64,000 nucleotides of DNA from Antarcticirhabdus aurantiaca (GCF_009765365.1 NZ_VTOM01000025.1:1-64000); one strand, 5' to 3'. Numbered from the stretch's first letter, positions 17,779 through 27,444 are shown. Made by a program: numbers and translations. The notes: generated from the letters alone by a model not told the origin.

Positions 17779-19857
17779 ATGACGACTTCCGCGCAGCGCC
17801 AACGCGATCTGATGTATCGCCTCCTCGTCGAGTCCGTGACCGACTGCGCGATCTACATGCTCGGCCCCGACGGTCGCGTGATGAATTGGAACGTCGGGGC
17901 CGAGCGCGCCAAGGGTTATCGCGCCGAGGAGATCGTCGGCCAGCACTATGCGCGGTTCTACACGGAGCCGGACCGGCTCGCCGGCATCCCCGAGCGCAAC
18001 CTGTGCCTGACGCTGGAAGCGGGACGGTTCCAGGACGAAGGCTGGCGGGTTCGCAAGGACGGCACCGCCTTCTGGGCCGAGGTCGTCCTGCAATCGGTCC
18101 ACGATGCGAACGGACAGCACGTCGGTTTCGCCAAGATCACCCGAGACTGCACCGAGCGGCGCCATGCCACGGCGCTTGCCGCGGTCAAGGACCGACTGGA
18201 CCTCGCCGTCGTCAACCTGGCGCAGGGGCTCTGCCTCCTCGACGCGAACCAGCGCGTCCTGCTGACCAATGAACGGCTGCGCGAGCTTCTCGACCTCCAG
18301 GCGGAGGACGTTGCCGAGGGCGCCGATTTTCAGGCGCTGGTGCGGGCGGCGCATCCCTCGCTCGATATCGGACGCTGCCTGGATCTGGCGGGTCGCTCGG
18401 TCGTGCCCGCGTGTCTCGATGCCGATCTTGGCGGCAGGACCTTGTCGGTCGTCATGCGGGGGATCGAGGCCGGCGGCTGGGTCGTGACCTTCGAGGACGT
18501 GACCGAGCGCCGATACACTGAAGCCGCCGTGCGCTTCATGGCCGCCAACGACGCGCTGACGCGGCTGCCGAATCGCGACAGCTTCAACCGGCACCTGGAG
18601 AAGGTGCTCTCCGTCCTTCCCATAGCCGAGCGCTGCGCGCTGCTCCACCTCGATCTCGACCGCTTCAAGGCGGTGAACGACGTCTACGGGCACGCGACCG
18701 GCGACGCGCTGCTGCGCGAGGTCGCCGCCCGCATCGGCGGCGCCCTGGAGTCCGGCGAGGCGGCCTTCCGCATCGGCGTCGACGAGTTCGCCGTGGTGAT
18801 GCCGATGCGCGACGGCATCGAGCCCGCCCTCGAACGGGCGGCGCAGCTGAGCGAGGCGATCGGGCGCCCTTTCGTCTTCGGCGTCGAGATCGGCCGGATC
18901 GGCGCGAGCATCGGCATCGCGATCGCGCCGGACATGGGCGTCACCGCGTCCGATATCGCCCGCAAGGCCGGCATGGCGCTGTATCAGGCCAAGCGCGACG
19001 GCCGCGGGTGCAGCCGCCTTTACGGCGACTCGCTCGGCCGAAGCGCGTGGCGCCGCCGCAGCGTCGAGGTCCAGCTCAGCCGGGCCCTGGAGGAGCGGGA
19101 GTTCGAACTCCATTACCAGGCGATCGTCGGCGGGCTGACCGGGGCGCTGGCGGGCTTCGAGGTGCTGCTTCGCTGGTCGCCGCCGAACGGCGCGACGATG
19201 CGTCCGGACGAGTTCATCCCCATCGCCGAGGACATGGGGATCATGCCCGTGCTCGGCGGCTGGATTCTCGAAACGGCCTGCCGGGAAGCCTCCACCTGGC
19301 CGCGCCCGTTGACGGTCTCGGTCAACGTGTCGCCGACGCAGCTGCGCGAGGCGAACTTCGTCGAGCAGGTCCGCGCCGTGCTGGGCGCGACGGGCCTCGA
19401 TGCGCACCGGCTCGAGCTCGAGATCACCGAGACGGCGATGATCGAGGATCGCGCCCGCACGCTCGCCACCCTGCAGCGCCTGCGCGAGATGGGCGTCCTC
19501 ATCGCGCTCGACGATTTCGGCACGGGCTATTCGTCGCTGAGCTTCCTCCAGGATTTTCCGCTGACGCGGATCAAGATCGACCGGAGCTTCGTGTCCGCGC
19601 TCGAGACCAGCCGCAAGGCGGCGGCGATCGTGCGAGACGTCGCCGGCCTCGCGCGCAACCTCGGCCTGTCCGTGACGGCCGAGGGCGTGGAAACGCAGGC
19701 GCAGCTGAAGCGGCTCGTGGAGGAGGGCTGTTCGGAGATCCAGGGCTACTTCATCGGCCGCCCCGAGCCGCGCGAGATCATGGCCGCCCGCCTTGGCCGT
19801 GCGCCGCGCGGGGCAAAGGAGCCGGCCGCCCGGCCGGCGCTTGCCCTGGCGCTCTGA
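17779..19857 (+). CDS. PAS-GGDEF-EAL cyclic-di-GMP signalling protein with degenerate GGDEF
   Basis: A 692-residue cytoplasmic protein without membrane segments. An N-terminal PAS domain (about residues 10-125, ending DCTERR) is followed by a second PAS-like part (about 140-250, ending DVTERR), a GGDEF domain (about 265-420) and an EAL domain (about 430-675). The diguanylate cyclase signature reads G333-V-D-E-F337, so the second glycine is lost and synthesis is doubtful. The phosphodiesterase half is well kept: E461-V-L463, ITET, D578-D579 in DDFGTGYSSLS, KIDRSFV and EGVET. A c-di-GMP hydrolase whose GGDEF may bind GTP allosterically is the likely role. I prefer ATG 17779 (GGAG 7 bases upstream) over GTG 17740. 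It lies between murB and ddl. Confidence 0.85.
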   Translation: MTTSAQRQRDLMYRLLVESVTDCAIYMLGPDGRVMNWNVGAERAKGYRAEEIVGQHYARFYTEPDRLAGIPERNLCLTLEAGRFQDEGWRVRKDGTAFWAEVVLQSVHDANGQHVGFAKITRDCTERRHATALAAVKDRLDLAVVNLAQGLCLLDANQRVLLTNERLRELLDLQAEDVAEGADFQALVRAAHPSLDIGRCLDLAGRSVVPACLDADLGGRTLSVVMRGIEAGGWVVTFEDVTERRYTEAAVRFMAANDALTRLPNRDSFNRHLEKVLSVLPIAERCALLHLDLDRFKAVNDVYGHATGDALLREVAARIGGALESGEAAFRIGVDEFAVVMPMRDGIEPALERAAQLSEAIGRPFVFGVEIGRIGASIGIAIAPDMGVTASDIARKAGMALYQAKRDGRGCSRLYGDSLGRSAWRRRSVEVQLSRALEEREFELHYQAIVGGLTGALAGFEVLLRWSPPNGATMRPDEFIPIAEDMGIMPVLGGWILETACREASTWPRPLTVSVNVSPTQLREANFVEQVRAVLGATGLDAHRLELEITETAMIEDRARTLATLQRLREMGVLIALDDFGTGYSSLSFLQDFPLTRIKIDRSFVSALETSRKAAAIVRDVAGLARNLGLSVTAEGVETQAQLKRLVEEGCSEIQGYFIGRPEPREIMAARLGRAPRGAKEPAARPALALAL

Positions 19858-19885
19858 GCGCGCTTTCCAAATCTCGCCGGCATCC

Positions 19886-19927
19886 GCAAGACGGGGCGCG
19901 CACGACCGGGTGCGCGCCCCGTCTTGC
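19886..19927. terminator. Strong 18-bp hairpin after the GGDEF-EAL gene
   Basis: A perfect 18-bp stem (19886-19903 with 19910-19927) encloses the loop GACCGG. It starts 28 bases after the stop codon. There is no T tract on either strand, so it may stop or stabilise the 3' end of the upstream transcript by another route. It insulates the signalling gene from the ddl-fts block. Confidence 0.55.
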
Positions 19928-20021
19928 GTCGGTGTGGAACGTCGATCGAGCCGTTCGTCAATCGCCCCGACGTTGCCGCCGGTGATCGGCCTTTCGATTT
20001 TCTTGAACTCGAGCAAGGGGG

Positions 20022-20037
20022 TTAACCTTCGCTTAAC
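20022..20037 (+). promoter_or_regulatory. CtrA-type box upstream of ddl-ftsQAZ
   Basis: TTAA (20022-20025), seven bases, TTAAC (20033-20037) matches the full CtrA consensus TTAA-N7-TTAAC. It lies 53 bases ahead of the ddl start in an AT-richer island. CtrA control of ftsQA is known in Caulobacter, so the placement is meaningful; occupancy is predicted only. Confidence 0.65.
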
Positions 20038-20089
20038 CATCGCTCTGTCATCTATGGTTTGAAATCGATGAAGGGGCGATCGACGGCTC

Positions 20090-21013
20090 ATGACGAGGCA
20101 TGTCGCGGTTCTGATGGGCGGGTTCTCGTCCGAGCGGCCAGTGAGCCTCAAGTCCGGCGCGGCGTGCGCCGAGACGCTTGAGGGCGCTGGCTTCCGCGTG
20201 ACCCGCGTCGATGTCGACCGGGACATCGCCGCTCGGCTCGCCGAGCTGAAGCCCGACGTCGCGTTCAATGCGCTGCACGGGCCCTATGGCGAGGACGGCA
20301 CGATCCAGGGGATCCTGGAGTTCCTCTCGATACCCTACACCCATTCGGGCGTTCGCGCCTCCGCCCTCTCCATGGACAAGGCGCGGGCCAAGATCCTCGC
20401 GGGCGCGGCCGGCGTGCCGCTTGCCGAATCCAAGCTCGTCGACCGGCTGGAGGCCGCCAAGGCCCACGTCTTCGAGACTCCTTACGTCCTCAAGCCCGTC
20501 GCGGAAGGGTCGAGCTTCGGCGTCTTCATCGTGCGCGAGGATCACGCCCACCCGCCGCAGGAGCTGAACGCGCATGACTGGCGCTTCGGCGAAACGCTGC
20601 TCGCCGAGCGCTACGTGGCGGGCCGGGAGCTGACCTGCGCCGTGATGGGCGACCGCTCCATCGGCGTGTGCGAGATCAAGTCCAACGCCAACGAATTCTA
20701 CGACTACGACTCGAAGTATGCCCCCGGCGGTTCGACGCACATCGTGCCGGCCGACCTGCCGGCGGACGTCTATGCCCGCGTCGAGGCGGCGGCGGTGGCC
20801 GCGCACAAGGCGATGGGCTGCCGCGGCGTGTCGCGCTCCGACTTCCGCTACGACGACGCCAAGGGGCCCGAGGCCGGCCTTGCCTGGCTGGAGATCAACA
20901 CGCAGCCCGGCATGACCGCGACCTCGCTCGTGCCCGACATCGCGAAGGCGGCCGGCATCTCCTTCGCCGACCTTCTCACCTGGATGGTGGAGGACGCCTC
21001 GTGCGCGCGCTGA
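20090..21013 (+). CDS. ddl: D-alanine--D-alanine ligase
   Basis: A 307-residue ATP-grasp enzyme that makes the D-Ala-D-Ala dipeptide used by MurF. Signatures: HVAVLMGGFSSERPVSLKSG at the start, NALHGPYGEDGTIQG, PYTHSGVRASALSMDK, the ATP-grasp lysine region VLKPVAEGSSFGV, and the metal-binding LEINTQPGMTATSLVPD. It opens the second division block behind a CtrA-type site. The ftsQ start codon lies inside its last codons. The position between murB and ftsQ is standard for alphaproteobacteria apart from the intervening signalling gene. Confidence 0.96.
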   Translation: MTRHVAVLMGGFSSERPVSLKSGAACAETLEGAGFRVTRVDVDRDIAARLAELKPDVAFNALHGPYGEDGTIQGILEFLSIPYTHSGVRASALSMDKARAKILAGAAGVPLAESKLVDRLEAAKAHVFETPYVLKPVAEGSSFGVFIVREDHAHPPQELNAHDWRFGETLLAERYVAGRELTCAVMGDRSIGVCEIKSNANEFYDYDSKYAPGGSTHIVPADLPADVYARVEAAAVAAHKAMGCRGVSRSDFRYDDAKGPEAGLAWLEINTQPGMTATSLVPDIAKAAGISFADLLTWMVEDASCAR

Positions 21014-21912
21014 CCGACCGTTTCGACGGGGACGACGTCCGGCGCGTTCCCGGCCGGCTGATCCTTCGCGCCAGCCTTGCCTCGCGAAAGCTCATCGCCC
21101 GAGCCGAGGCCGTCGATCCCGCCTCGCTGCCGCGCTTCCGCTCCATCGCCTTCGGGCTCCTCGGCGCGGCCGGCCTGTACGGCATGATCCTCGGCGGTCA
21201 CACGGGCGCCGCGATCGACGCCGTCGCCGCGCCGCTCGGCTTCTCGATCGAGACGATCGACGTGTCGGGCAATCGCGAAACGACGGAGATCGACGTTCTC
21301 CAGGTTCTCTGGGGCACCGGCTCGCAGACGCTGCCCTCGCTCGACCCGGCCGCCGCCCGCGACGCGCTCCAGAAGATGCCGTGGATCCGCAGCGCCACGG
21401 TCTCGAAGATCTATCCCGACCGGGTGAAGATCGACCTCCAGGAATACGAGCCCTACGCGCTTTGGCAGACCGGCGGCGACCTCTTCATCATCGATCCCGC
21501 CGGCCACCGCATCACGCCCTCGCCCCCTGAGCGGTTCATGGGCCTGCCGCTGGTCGTCGGCGGCGGCAGCGCCGAGAACGCCAGCGAGATTCTCGGCCCG
21601 ATCGAACTGCTGCCCGAGCTTCGCGCAAGGGTACAGGCCTACATTCGGGTCGGTGATCGTCGATGGGACCTTCGCCTCGACAACGGCGTGACGGTACGCC
21701 TTCCGGAGGAAAAACCGTTGGAAGCGATGGCGGATGTGGTGCGGATGGATGCCGAAGCGGGACTGCTCTCGCGCGACATCGCGGCCGTCGACATGCGCCT
21801 GCCCGACCGCGTCACCGTACAGCTCACCTCGGGAGCCCTCGAGCGCCGCACCGCAGCGCTGAAGGAGCGCGAGAAGCTTCTCAAGCGCATCGCGAAGGAC
21901 AAGCCCGTATGA
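21001..21912 (+). CDS. ftsQ: Cell division protein FtsQ
   Basis: A 303-residue bitopic divisome protein that links early and late components and binds FtsL/FtsB. It has a cytoplasmic N-terminus of about 38 residues, a membrane segment near residues 40-60 (IAFGLLGAAGLYGMIL), a POTRA domain beginning IETIDVSGNRETTEIDVLQVL, and the beta domain containing LPLVVGGGS and RVTVQLTSG. No ATG fits; GTG at 21001 overlaps the ddl end by 13 bases and gives a normal N-terminus. The stop overlaps ftsA (ATGA). Confidence 0.9.
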   Translation: MRALTDRFDGDDVRRVPGRLILRASLASRKLIARAEAVDPASLPRFRSIAFGLLGAAGLYGMILGGHTGAAIDAVAAPLGFSIETIDVSGNRETTEIDVLQVLWGTGSQTLPSLDPAAARDALQKMPWIRSATVSKIYPDRVKIDLQEYEPYALWQTGGDLFIIDPAGHRITPSPPERFMGLPLVVGGGSAENASEILGPIELLPELRARVQAYIRVGDRRWDLRLDNGVTVRLPEEKPLEAMADVVRMDAEAGLLSRDIAAVDMRLPDRVTVQLTSGALERRTAALKEREKLLKRIAKDKPV

Positions 21913-23237
21913 GCCTGTTCTCCCGCAACACCGACGGTCTTCCCCGCATGAAGGGCCTATCCATTCGCCGCTCGCGCGTGATCTCCGTTCTCGACGTCGG
22001 GTCGGACAAGATCGCCTGCATCATCGGGCGGCTGCGCCCGCGGCTCGCCAGCGAGATCCTGCCCGGCCGCACGCACACCGTCGAGGTGCTCGGCGTCGGC
22101 CATCACCGCTCGCGCGGCATCAAGTCGGGCGTCGTCGTCGACCTCGAGGCCGCCGAGCGCTCCATCCGCTCGGCCGTCGAGGCCGCCGAGCGCATGGCCG
22201 GCCTCACCGTCGAGACGCTGATCGTCTCCGTCACCGCCGGGCGCCTGCGCTCGACCCGCGGCCGCGGCGCCGTGGAGCTGAACCGCCAGGCCGTCACCGA
22301 CGCGAACGTCCGCTTCGCCCAGTCGCTCGCCGCCCGCGCGCCGCTGGAGCCGAGCCGCATCGCCCTGCACTCGATCCCCAACGACCTCGCCCTCGACGGG
22401 GAAGGGGGATTGGAGAATCCGCGCGGCATGGTCGGCGACGTTCTGACCGCCGACCTCCACATCCTCAGCGCCGAGGAAACGCCGCTTCGCAACCTCGAAG
22501 CCGCGATCAACCGCGCGCACCTCATCGTCGAGGGCTTCGTCGCCACCCCTTACGCCAGCGCCCTCGCGACGCTGGTCGAGGACGAGGCGGCGATGGGCTC
22601 GGCCTGCATCGACATGGGCGCCGGCTCGACCACGATCGCGATCTTCCAGAACGGCCGCTTCGTCTACGCCGACCAGATCGCCATCGGCGGTTCGCACATC
22701 ACCATGGACCTCGCCCGCGGCCTGTCGATCGGCACCGAGCACGCCGAGCGCCTCAAGGTCATGCACGGCTCGACGCTCGCCGAGCTCCTGGAGGACGGCG
22801 AGAGCGTATCCGTCGCGCCCCTCGGCGAGGAAACCAGCGGCGGCACGGTGGCGGTCGCACGCTCGCTCGTCGCCAAGATCATCAAGCCGCGCGTCGAGGA
22901 GACCTTCGAGGTCATCCGCGACCGCCTCGCGGCCTCCGGCCTCGGCCACGTCATCGGCAAGCGCGTCGTTCTGACGGGCGGTGCCAGCCAGCTCGCGGGC
23001 CTGCCGGAAACGGCGCGCGCGATCATGCAGCGAAACGTCCGGCTCGGCCGGCCGCTCGGCGTCTCGGGGCTCAAGGCCTCGAACAAGAGCCCGGCCTTCG
23101 CCACGGCCGTCGGCCTGCTGATCTACCCGCAGGTGGCGGCCGAGGAATACGTCGCGGGCGGCGGCGCCATGTCGTTCGCCTTCGACGAGTCGACGCGGGC
23201 TGGGCGGTTCGGCGCATGGCTGAAGCGAAGTTTCTGA
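21909..23237 (+). CDS. ftsA: Cell division protein FtsA
   Basis: A 442-residue actin-like ATPase that tethers FtsZ to the membrane. Phosphate-1 region [16 protein letters not shown], the 1C domain ([20 protein letters not shown]), [16 protein letters not shown] as phosphate-2, and [13 protein letters not shown] as the adenosine motif. The C-terminus FGAWLKRSF is the short amphipathic membrane-targeting helix. The extended N-terminus before [11 protein letters not shown] is usual in alphaproteobacteria. The start overlaps the ftsQ stop; 124 bases separate it from ftsZ. Confidence 0.95.
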   Translation: MSLFSRNTDGLPRMKGLSIRRSRVISVLDVGSDKIACIIGRLRPRLASEILPGRTHTVEVLGVGHHRSRGIKSGVVVDLEAAERSIRSAVEAAERMAGLTVETLIVSVTAGRLRSTRGRGAVELNRQAVTDANVRFAQSLAARAPLEPSRIALHSIPNDLALDGEGGLENPRGMVGDVLTADLHILSAEETPLRNLEAAINRAHLIVEGFVATPYASALATLVEDEAAMGSACIDMGAGSTTIAIFQNGRFVYADQIAIGGSHITMDLARGLSIGTEHAERLKVMHGSTLAELLEDGESVSVAPLGEETSGGTVAVARSLVAKIIKPRVEETFEVIRDRLAASGLGHVIGKRVVLTGGASQLAGLPETARAIMQRNVRLGRPLGVSGLKASNKSPAFATAVGLLIYPQVAAEEYVAGGGAMSFAFDESTRAGRFGAWLKRSF

Positions 23238-23277
23238 CACGAAGCGGCGCGAGGAGCGCCGCGATCCGAGGAGTTCC

Positions 23278-23298
23278 GGTGCGCGCCGCGCGCCTTTT
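23278..23298 (+). terminator. Possible attenuator hairpin between ftsA and ftsZ
   Basis: GGTGCGC (23278-23284) can pair with GCGCGCC (23288-23294) across a 3-base loop with one G-U, followed by TTTT. The stem is short. It could reduce read-through into ftsZ or be incidental in GC-rich DNA. Confidence 0.35.
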
Positions 23299-23361
23299 CG
23301 ACGAGACCAAAGGACAAGGCCGGCGCGGCGAGACGGCCCGAGACATGAAAAGGACAATGGC

Positions 23362-24972
23362 ATGAGCATCTCCCTTCGCAGGCCGGACATCACCGAACTC
23401 AAGCCCCGGATCACCGTGTTCGGCGTCGGCGGCGGCGGCTGCAACGCCGTCAACAACATGATCAACGCCGGTCTCGAAGGCGTCGAGTTCGTGATCGCCA
23501 ACACCGACGCGCAGGCGCTTCGCTCCTCGCGCGCCGAGCGCATCATCCAGATGGGCGTCGCCGTCACCGAGGGTCTCGGCGCCGGCTCGCAGCCCGAGGT
23601 CGGCCGCGCGGCCGCCGAGGAGTCGATCGACGAGATCTGCGATCACCTCCTCGGCTCGCACATGTGCTTCGTCACCGCCGGCATGGGCGGCGGCACCGGC
23701 ACGGGCGCGGCCCCCGTCGTCGCCCGCGCGGCGCGCGAAAAGGGCATCCTGACCGTCGGCGTCGTGACGAAGCCCTTCCACTTCGAGGGTCAGCGTCGCC
23801 TGCGTATCGCCGAGCAGGGCATCGAGGAGCTGCAGAAGAACGTCGACACGCTGATCGTCATCCCGAACCAGAACCTGTTCCGGATCGCGAACGACAAGAC
23901 GACCTTCGCAGACGCCTTCGGCATGGCCGACCAGGTGCTCTATTCGGGCGTCGCCTGCATCACCGACCTCATGGTCAAGGAAGGCCTGATCAACCTCGAC
24001 TTCGCCGACGTCCGGTCGGTGATGCGCGAGATGGGCAAGGCCATGATGGGCACGGGCGAGGCGTCCGGCGAGGGCCGCGCCATGGCCGCCGCCGAGGCCG
24101 CCATCGCCAACCCGCTCCTCGACGAGACCTCGATGAAGGGCGCCAAGGGCCTCCTCATCTCGATCACCGGCGGGCGCGATCTCACCCTCTTCGAGGTTGA
24201 CGAGGCGGCGACCCGCATCCGCGAGGAGGTCGACCAGGACGCCAACATCATCCTGGGCGCGACCTTCGACGAGAACCTCGAAGGCGTCATCCGCGTGTCG
24301 GTCGTCGCCACCGGCATCGACAAGATGTTCGGCGAAGTCTCGGCACCGGTCCACGCCCGCGTCGAGGCGCCGGTCCAGCAGCCGGTCCGCCACGCGCCGC
24401 AGCCGGCCCCCGCGCCGATGCAGCACGTCGCCCGCGAGGCCGTCGAGGCTCCGCGCATGACCATGCCGGCGACCCAGCCCGCTCCGGCCATGCGCCAGTC
24501 GCCTGCCGAGGCCGCCTTCGACATGCCGCAGATGGACGACGACTTCTCGGCCGCGCTCGAGGTCGAGATCGCCAGCGCCGACTTCGGCAAGGCGGCCGCG
24601 CCCGCCCGTCCGCAGGCCCGCATGCCGCGCGTCGAGGACTTCCCGCCGCAGGTCCAGGCCGAGATCGAGCGCCGCGGCGCCGCTCTCGACCCGGCGGCCA
24701 GCGAGGATCGCGGCCCGATGGGCCTCCTCAGCCGGTTGACCCGCGGCCTCTCGCGCCGCGAGGAAGAAGAGTCCCTGCTGGCCGCCGAAGCCGCCCGCAC
24801 CGCACCCCGCGCGCCGGAGGCTCCCCGCGGCAAGGCGACGGGCGTCGACCCGAACCCCTACGCGCCGCGCCGGACCCAGGCCGACTCGGCCGCCCGTCCG
24901 GTCTCCGGCACCCGCGTCGGCGAGGACGATCAGCTCGAGATCCCGGCCTTCCTGCGCCGTCAGGCCAACTGA
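23362..24972 (+). CDS. ftsZ: Cell division GTPase FtsZ
   Basis: A 536-residue tubulin homologue that forms the cytokinetic ring. GTPase domain about residues 14-325: [16 protein letters not shown], the tubulin signature G107-M-G-G-G-T-G-T-G115 and the T7 loop [12 protein letters not shown] long low-complexity linker of roughly 180 residues rich in Pro, Ala and Gln follows, typical of rhizobial FtsZ, then the conserved C-terminal peptide [10 protein letters not shown] that binds FtsA and ZipA-like partners. GAAAAGGA ahead of the ATG serves as ribosome-binding site. A strong terminator follows. Confidence 0.97.
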   Translation: MSISLRRPDITELKPRITVFGVGGGGCNAVNNMINAGLEGVEFVIANTDAQALRSSRAERIIQMGVAVTEGLGAGSQPEVGRAAAEESIDEICDHLLGSHMCFVTAGMGGGTGTGAAPVVARAAREKGILTVGVVTKPFHFEGQRRLRIAEQGIEELQKNVDTLIVIPNQNLFRIANDKTTFADAFGMADQVLYSGVACITDLMVKEGLINLDFADVRSVMREMGKAMMGTGEASGEGRAMAAAEAAIANPLLDETSMKGAKGLLISITGGRDLTLFEVDEAATRIREEVDQDANIILGATFDENLEGVIRVSVVATGIDKMFGEVSAPVHARVEAPVQQPVRHAPQPAPAPMQHVAREAVEAPRMTMPATQPAPAMRQSPAEAAFDMPQMDDDFSAALEVEIASADFGKAAAPARPQARMPRVEDFPPQVQAEIERRGAALDPAASEDRGPMGLLSRLTRGLSRREEEESLLAAEAARTAPRAPEAPRGKATGVDPNPYAPRRTQADSAARPVSGTRVGEDDQLEIPAFLRRQAN

Positions 24973-24998
24973 CCTCCAGCCGTTGCAAAAATGACACG

Positions 24999-25029
24999 AA
25001 GGCCCGTCGCGAACCGCGGCGGGCCTTTT
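24999..25029 (+). terminator. Intrinsic terminator after ftsZ
   Basis: A 12-base stem (24999-25010 with 25016-25027, containing one G-T pair) and 5-base loop end in TTTT. It closes the ddl-ftsQAZ unit 26 bases past the ftsZ stop. Confidence 0.85.
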
Positions 25030-25038
25030 CGTTACGGG

Positions 25039-25068
25039 TTCTTAACCGTTGAAAAATTTAAGTAAAAT
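25039..25068 (+). promoter_or_regulatory. Candidate lpxC promoter
   Basis: In an AT-rich island after the ftsZ terminator, TTCTTA (25039-25044) and TAAAAT (25063-25068) are 18 bases apart and could form -35 and -10 elements. Shortly after come two GGTAACA repeats exactly 10 bases apart (25082-25088, 25092-25098). lpxC then has an untranslated leader of nearly 200 bases. The match to the -35 consensus is weak. Confidence 0.35.
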
Positions 25069-25265
25069 GCGGCTGTGTCCCGGTAACAACGGGTAACACA
25101 GAGTGATTTGGCCTTTCGGCCACTCGCGCGTTAGATCGATCATGGTTGCTATGGGGTTTTCGAAGGCGTGGTCTTCCTGGGGAGGGGGCTGCAGGTCGTG
25201 TTCGGAAGTCCTTTCCGGCGGATGCGCGCTGTGACGCTGCGTCCGTGAGGGTTGGCGGGAAAGGA

Positions 25266-26222
25266 ATGCCAAGCTTGAAGATCTATCAGCACACGCTGGC
25301 CGGCTGCGTCTCGTTCGACGGAATCGGCGTTCACAGCGGCGTCCCCGTGCGTCTCTCGATCCATCCCGCCGACGCCGATACCGGCATCGTCTTCCACGCC
25401 GTCGACGGCCAGGGGCGCGCCCACGAGATCCGCGCCGTGTCCGCCAACGTCGCGGCGACCGACCTGTCCACCGTCATCGGCGATCCCGCCGGCGTCCACG
25501 TCGCCACGATCGAGCACCTGATGGCCGCGCTCTACGCGCTCGGCGTCGACAACGCGATCGTCTCAATCGAGGGCCGCGAGATCCCGATCATGGACGGCTG
25601 CTCGGCGGCCTTCGTCGCCGGCATCGATTCCGTCGGCCTCGTGGAGCAGGGCACCAAGCGCCGCTACATCCGCGTCCTGAAGTCGGTGCGCGTCGATCAC
25701 AACGGCGGCTCGGCCGAGTACGTGCCGCACCAGGGACACCGCTTCGAGATCGACATCGACTTCAAGGCCGAGGCCATCGGCCGCCAGCGCATCGAGTTCG
25801 ACCTCGACGCCGACCTGTTCCGCCGCGAGCTGTCGCGCGCCCGCACCTTCGGCTTCATGAAGGACGTCGAGCGCCTCTGGGCCGCCGGCCTCGCGCTCGG
25901 CTCCTCGCTCGAGAACTCGGTCGTCGTCGGCGACGACGAGACCGTGATCAATCCGGGCGGCCTGCGCTACGAGAACGAGTTCGTCCGCCACAAGGCGCTC
26001 GACGCCGTGGGCGACCAGAGCCTGGCCGGGGCCCGCATCATCGGCTGCTATCGCTCCTATCGCGGCGGCCACCGCATCAACGCCATGGCGCTCGGCGAGC
26101 TCCTGAGCGACTCGCGCGCCTACGAGCTGATGGAGCTGCCGGCGCCGCGCCGCCGGGCCGGCCTTCGCCACGCGCCGCTCGCCGCGGCCGCGGCGCCGGC
26201 CTTCAGCCCGCAGACGCTCTGA
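25266..26222 (+). CDS. lpxC: UDP-3-O-acyl-N-acetylglucosamine deacetylase LpxC
   Basis: A 318-residue zinc hydrolase that performs the first committed step of lipid A synthesis. The N-terminal QHTLAGCVSFDGIGVHSG is typical. Zinc ligands H84 (TIEHLMAAL), H242 and D246 (RHKALDAVGD) and the catalytic base H269 (RGGHRINAMAL) line up with E. coli H79, H238, D242 and H265. ATG 25266 has a GGGAAAGGA ribosome-binding site right before it. The ftsZ-lpxC order is conserved in many proteobacteria. A terminator follows the gene. Confidence 0.97.
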   Translation: MPSLKIYQHTLAGCVSFDGIGVHSGVPVRLSIHPADADTGIVFHAVDGQGRAHEIRAVSANVAATDLSTVIGDPAGVHVATIEHLMAALYALGVDNAIVSIEGREIPIMDGCSAAFVAGIDSVGLVEQGTKRRYIRVLKSVRVDHNGGSAEYVPHQGHRFEIDIDFKAEAIGRQRIEFDLDADLFRRELSRARTFGFMKDVERLWAAGLALGSSLENSVVVGDDETVINPGGLRYENEFVRHKALDAVGDQSLAGARIIGCYRSYRGGHRINAMALGELLSDSRAYELMELPAPRRRAGLRHAPLAAAAAPAFSPQTL

Positions 26223-26240
26223 TCCGAAATCGAAGCATCG

Positions 26241-26273
26241 AGCCCGGCATTTCCTCGAAATGCCGGGCTTTTC
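26241..26273 (+). terminator. Intrinsic terminator after lpxC
   Basis: A perfect 13-bp stem (26241-26253 with 26257-26269) with a 3-base loop is followed by a T-rich stretch (TTTCGTTT). It lies 18 bases past the lpxC stop. Confidence 0.85.
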
Positions 26274-26419
26274 GTTTGATCCTCCCGCGTCCGCCGCCGA
26301 GTCGGCACGTGCGGGTTAATCAGTCATAAAAAAGGCCAGTTGCCCCCGCTTGAAGCGGACAGGGGAGAGCGCGATAAAACCGCGCCGCGCCGGCAAGACA
26401 GGTTTTGGGGAACCGTCAG

Positions 26420-27298
26420 ATGATTCACACCACCGCCAAGGGGCGGGCCGCCAAGCGCGCGGGGGCGCGCGCCGCGGTCGCCGTCGCCCTCTTCGCCTCG
26501 GTCGCGGGCCTGTCGGGCTGCATGTCGTCGGGGGACGACATCGACGCGCTGGCCCTCGCCGCCGAGACCGAGCCGGCCGACGTCCTCTACAATCAGGGCC
26601 TCGCCAACCTGGAGGGCGGGCGCCTGAGCGAGGCCTCGAAGAAGTTCGAGGCGATCGACCGGCAGCATCCCTACTCGGAATGGGCCCGCAAGGCGCTGGT
26701 GATGCGCGCCTTCACGAGCTACCGCGCCGGCGAGTACGAGGACGCCGAGAACTCGGCCAAGCGCTACCTGTCGCTCTATCCCGGCTCCGAGGACGCGGCC
26801 TACGCGCAGTACATCATCGGCCTGTCCTACTGGCGCCAGATCCCGGACGTGACGCGCGACCAGCGCGCCGCCTCGCGCGCCGCCGCCGCCATGCAGGAGG
26901 TGATCGACCGCTATCCCGAGTCGGAATATGCCGAGGACGCGCGCACCAAGATCCGCATGGCGCGCGACCAGCTGGCCGGCAAGGAGATGCAGGTCGGGCG
27001 CTACTACCTGGAGCGCCGCGAATACGTCGCCGCGATCAACCGCTTCAAGAACGTCGTCGACCAGTATTCCAACACCCGCCACGTCGAGGAGGCGCTCGCC
27101 CGCCTGACGGAGGCCTACTACGCCATGGGCCTGACCCAGGAGGCGCAGGCCTCGGCCTCGGTGCTCGGCCAGAACTTCCCCGATTCGCCCTGGTACCACG
27201 ACTCCTATGCGCTGCTGCAGTCCAAGGGCCTCGCCCCGCGCGAGGCCGGACCCGGCTCCTGGTTCGCCTCCGCCTCGCGCGCCATCACCGGCGCCTGA
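26420..27298 (+). CDS. bamD: Outer membrane assembly lipoprotein BamD
   Basis: A 292-residue lipoprotein of the BAM complex that inserts beta-barrel proteins into the outer membrane. A basic N-terminus and hydrophobic stretch lead to the lipobox L31-S-G-C34. Five TPR-like repeats follow, beginning [19 protein letters not shown] and including the conserved [30 protein letters not shown] and [18 protein letters not shown] chose ATG 26420; an upstream TTG would only lengthen the signal region. Genes before and after (lpxC, recN) match the usual alphaproteobacterial order. Confidence 0.95.
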   Translation: MIHTTAKGRAAKRAGARAAVAVALFASVAGLSGCMSSGDDIDALALAAETEPADVLYNQGLANLEGGRLSEASKKFEAIDRQHPYSEWARKALVMRAFTSYRAGEYEDAENSAKRYLSLYPGSEDAAYAQYIIGLSYWRQIPDVTRDQRAASRAAAAMQEVIDRYPESEYAEDARTKIRMARDQLAGKEMQVGRYYLERREYVAAINRFKNVVDQYSNTRHVEEALARLTEAYYAMGLTQEAQASASVLGQNFPDSPWYHDSYALLQSKGLAPREAGPGSWFASASRAITGA

Positions 27299-27324
27299 GG
27301 CGCCGCGCCGAAGAGCTTTGATAT

Positions 27325-27360
27325 GCGGGGTTCCGGGCGATCGGGACCCCGCTTCTTGTT
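27325..27360 (+). terminator. Intrinsic terminator after bamD
   Basis: A 10-base stem (27325-27334 with 27343-27352, one G-T pair) with an 8-base loop precedes TTCTTGTT. It separates bamD from recN. Confidence 0.7.
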
Positions 27361-27444
27361 CGCCCGGCCCGTCGATTCGACGAGCCCGGCGCCTTATCTG
27401 ATGGCGGTTCCCTTTCTCGCTGCAGTCAGGCATTCCTCCGACCG

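Noticed and set aside
25141-25233. Possible 30-codon leader peptide in the lpxC leader
   Set aside because: No ribosome-binding site, no run of regulatory codons and no terminator/antiterminator pair was seen.
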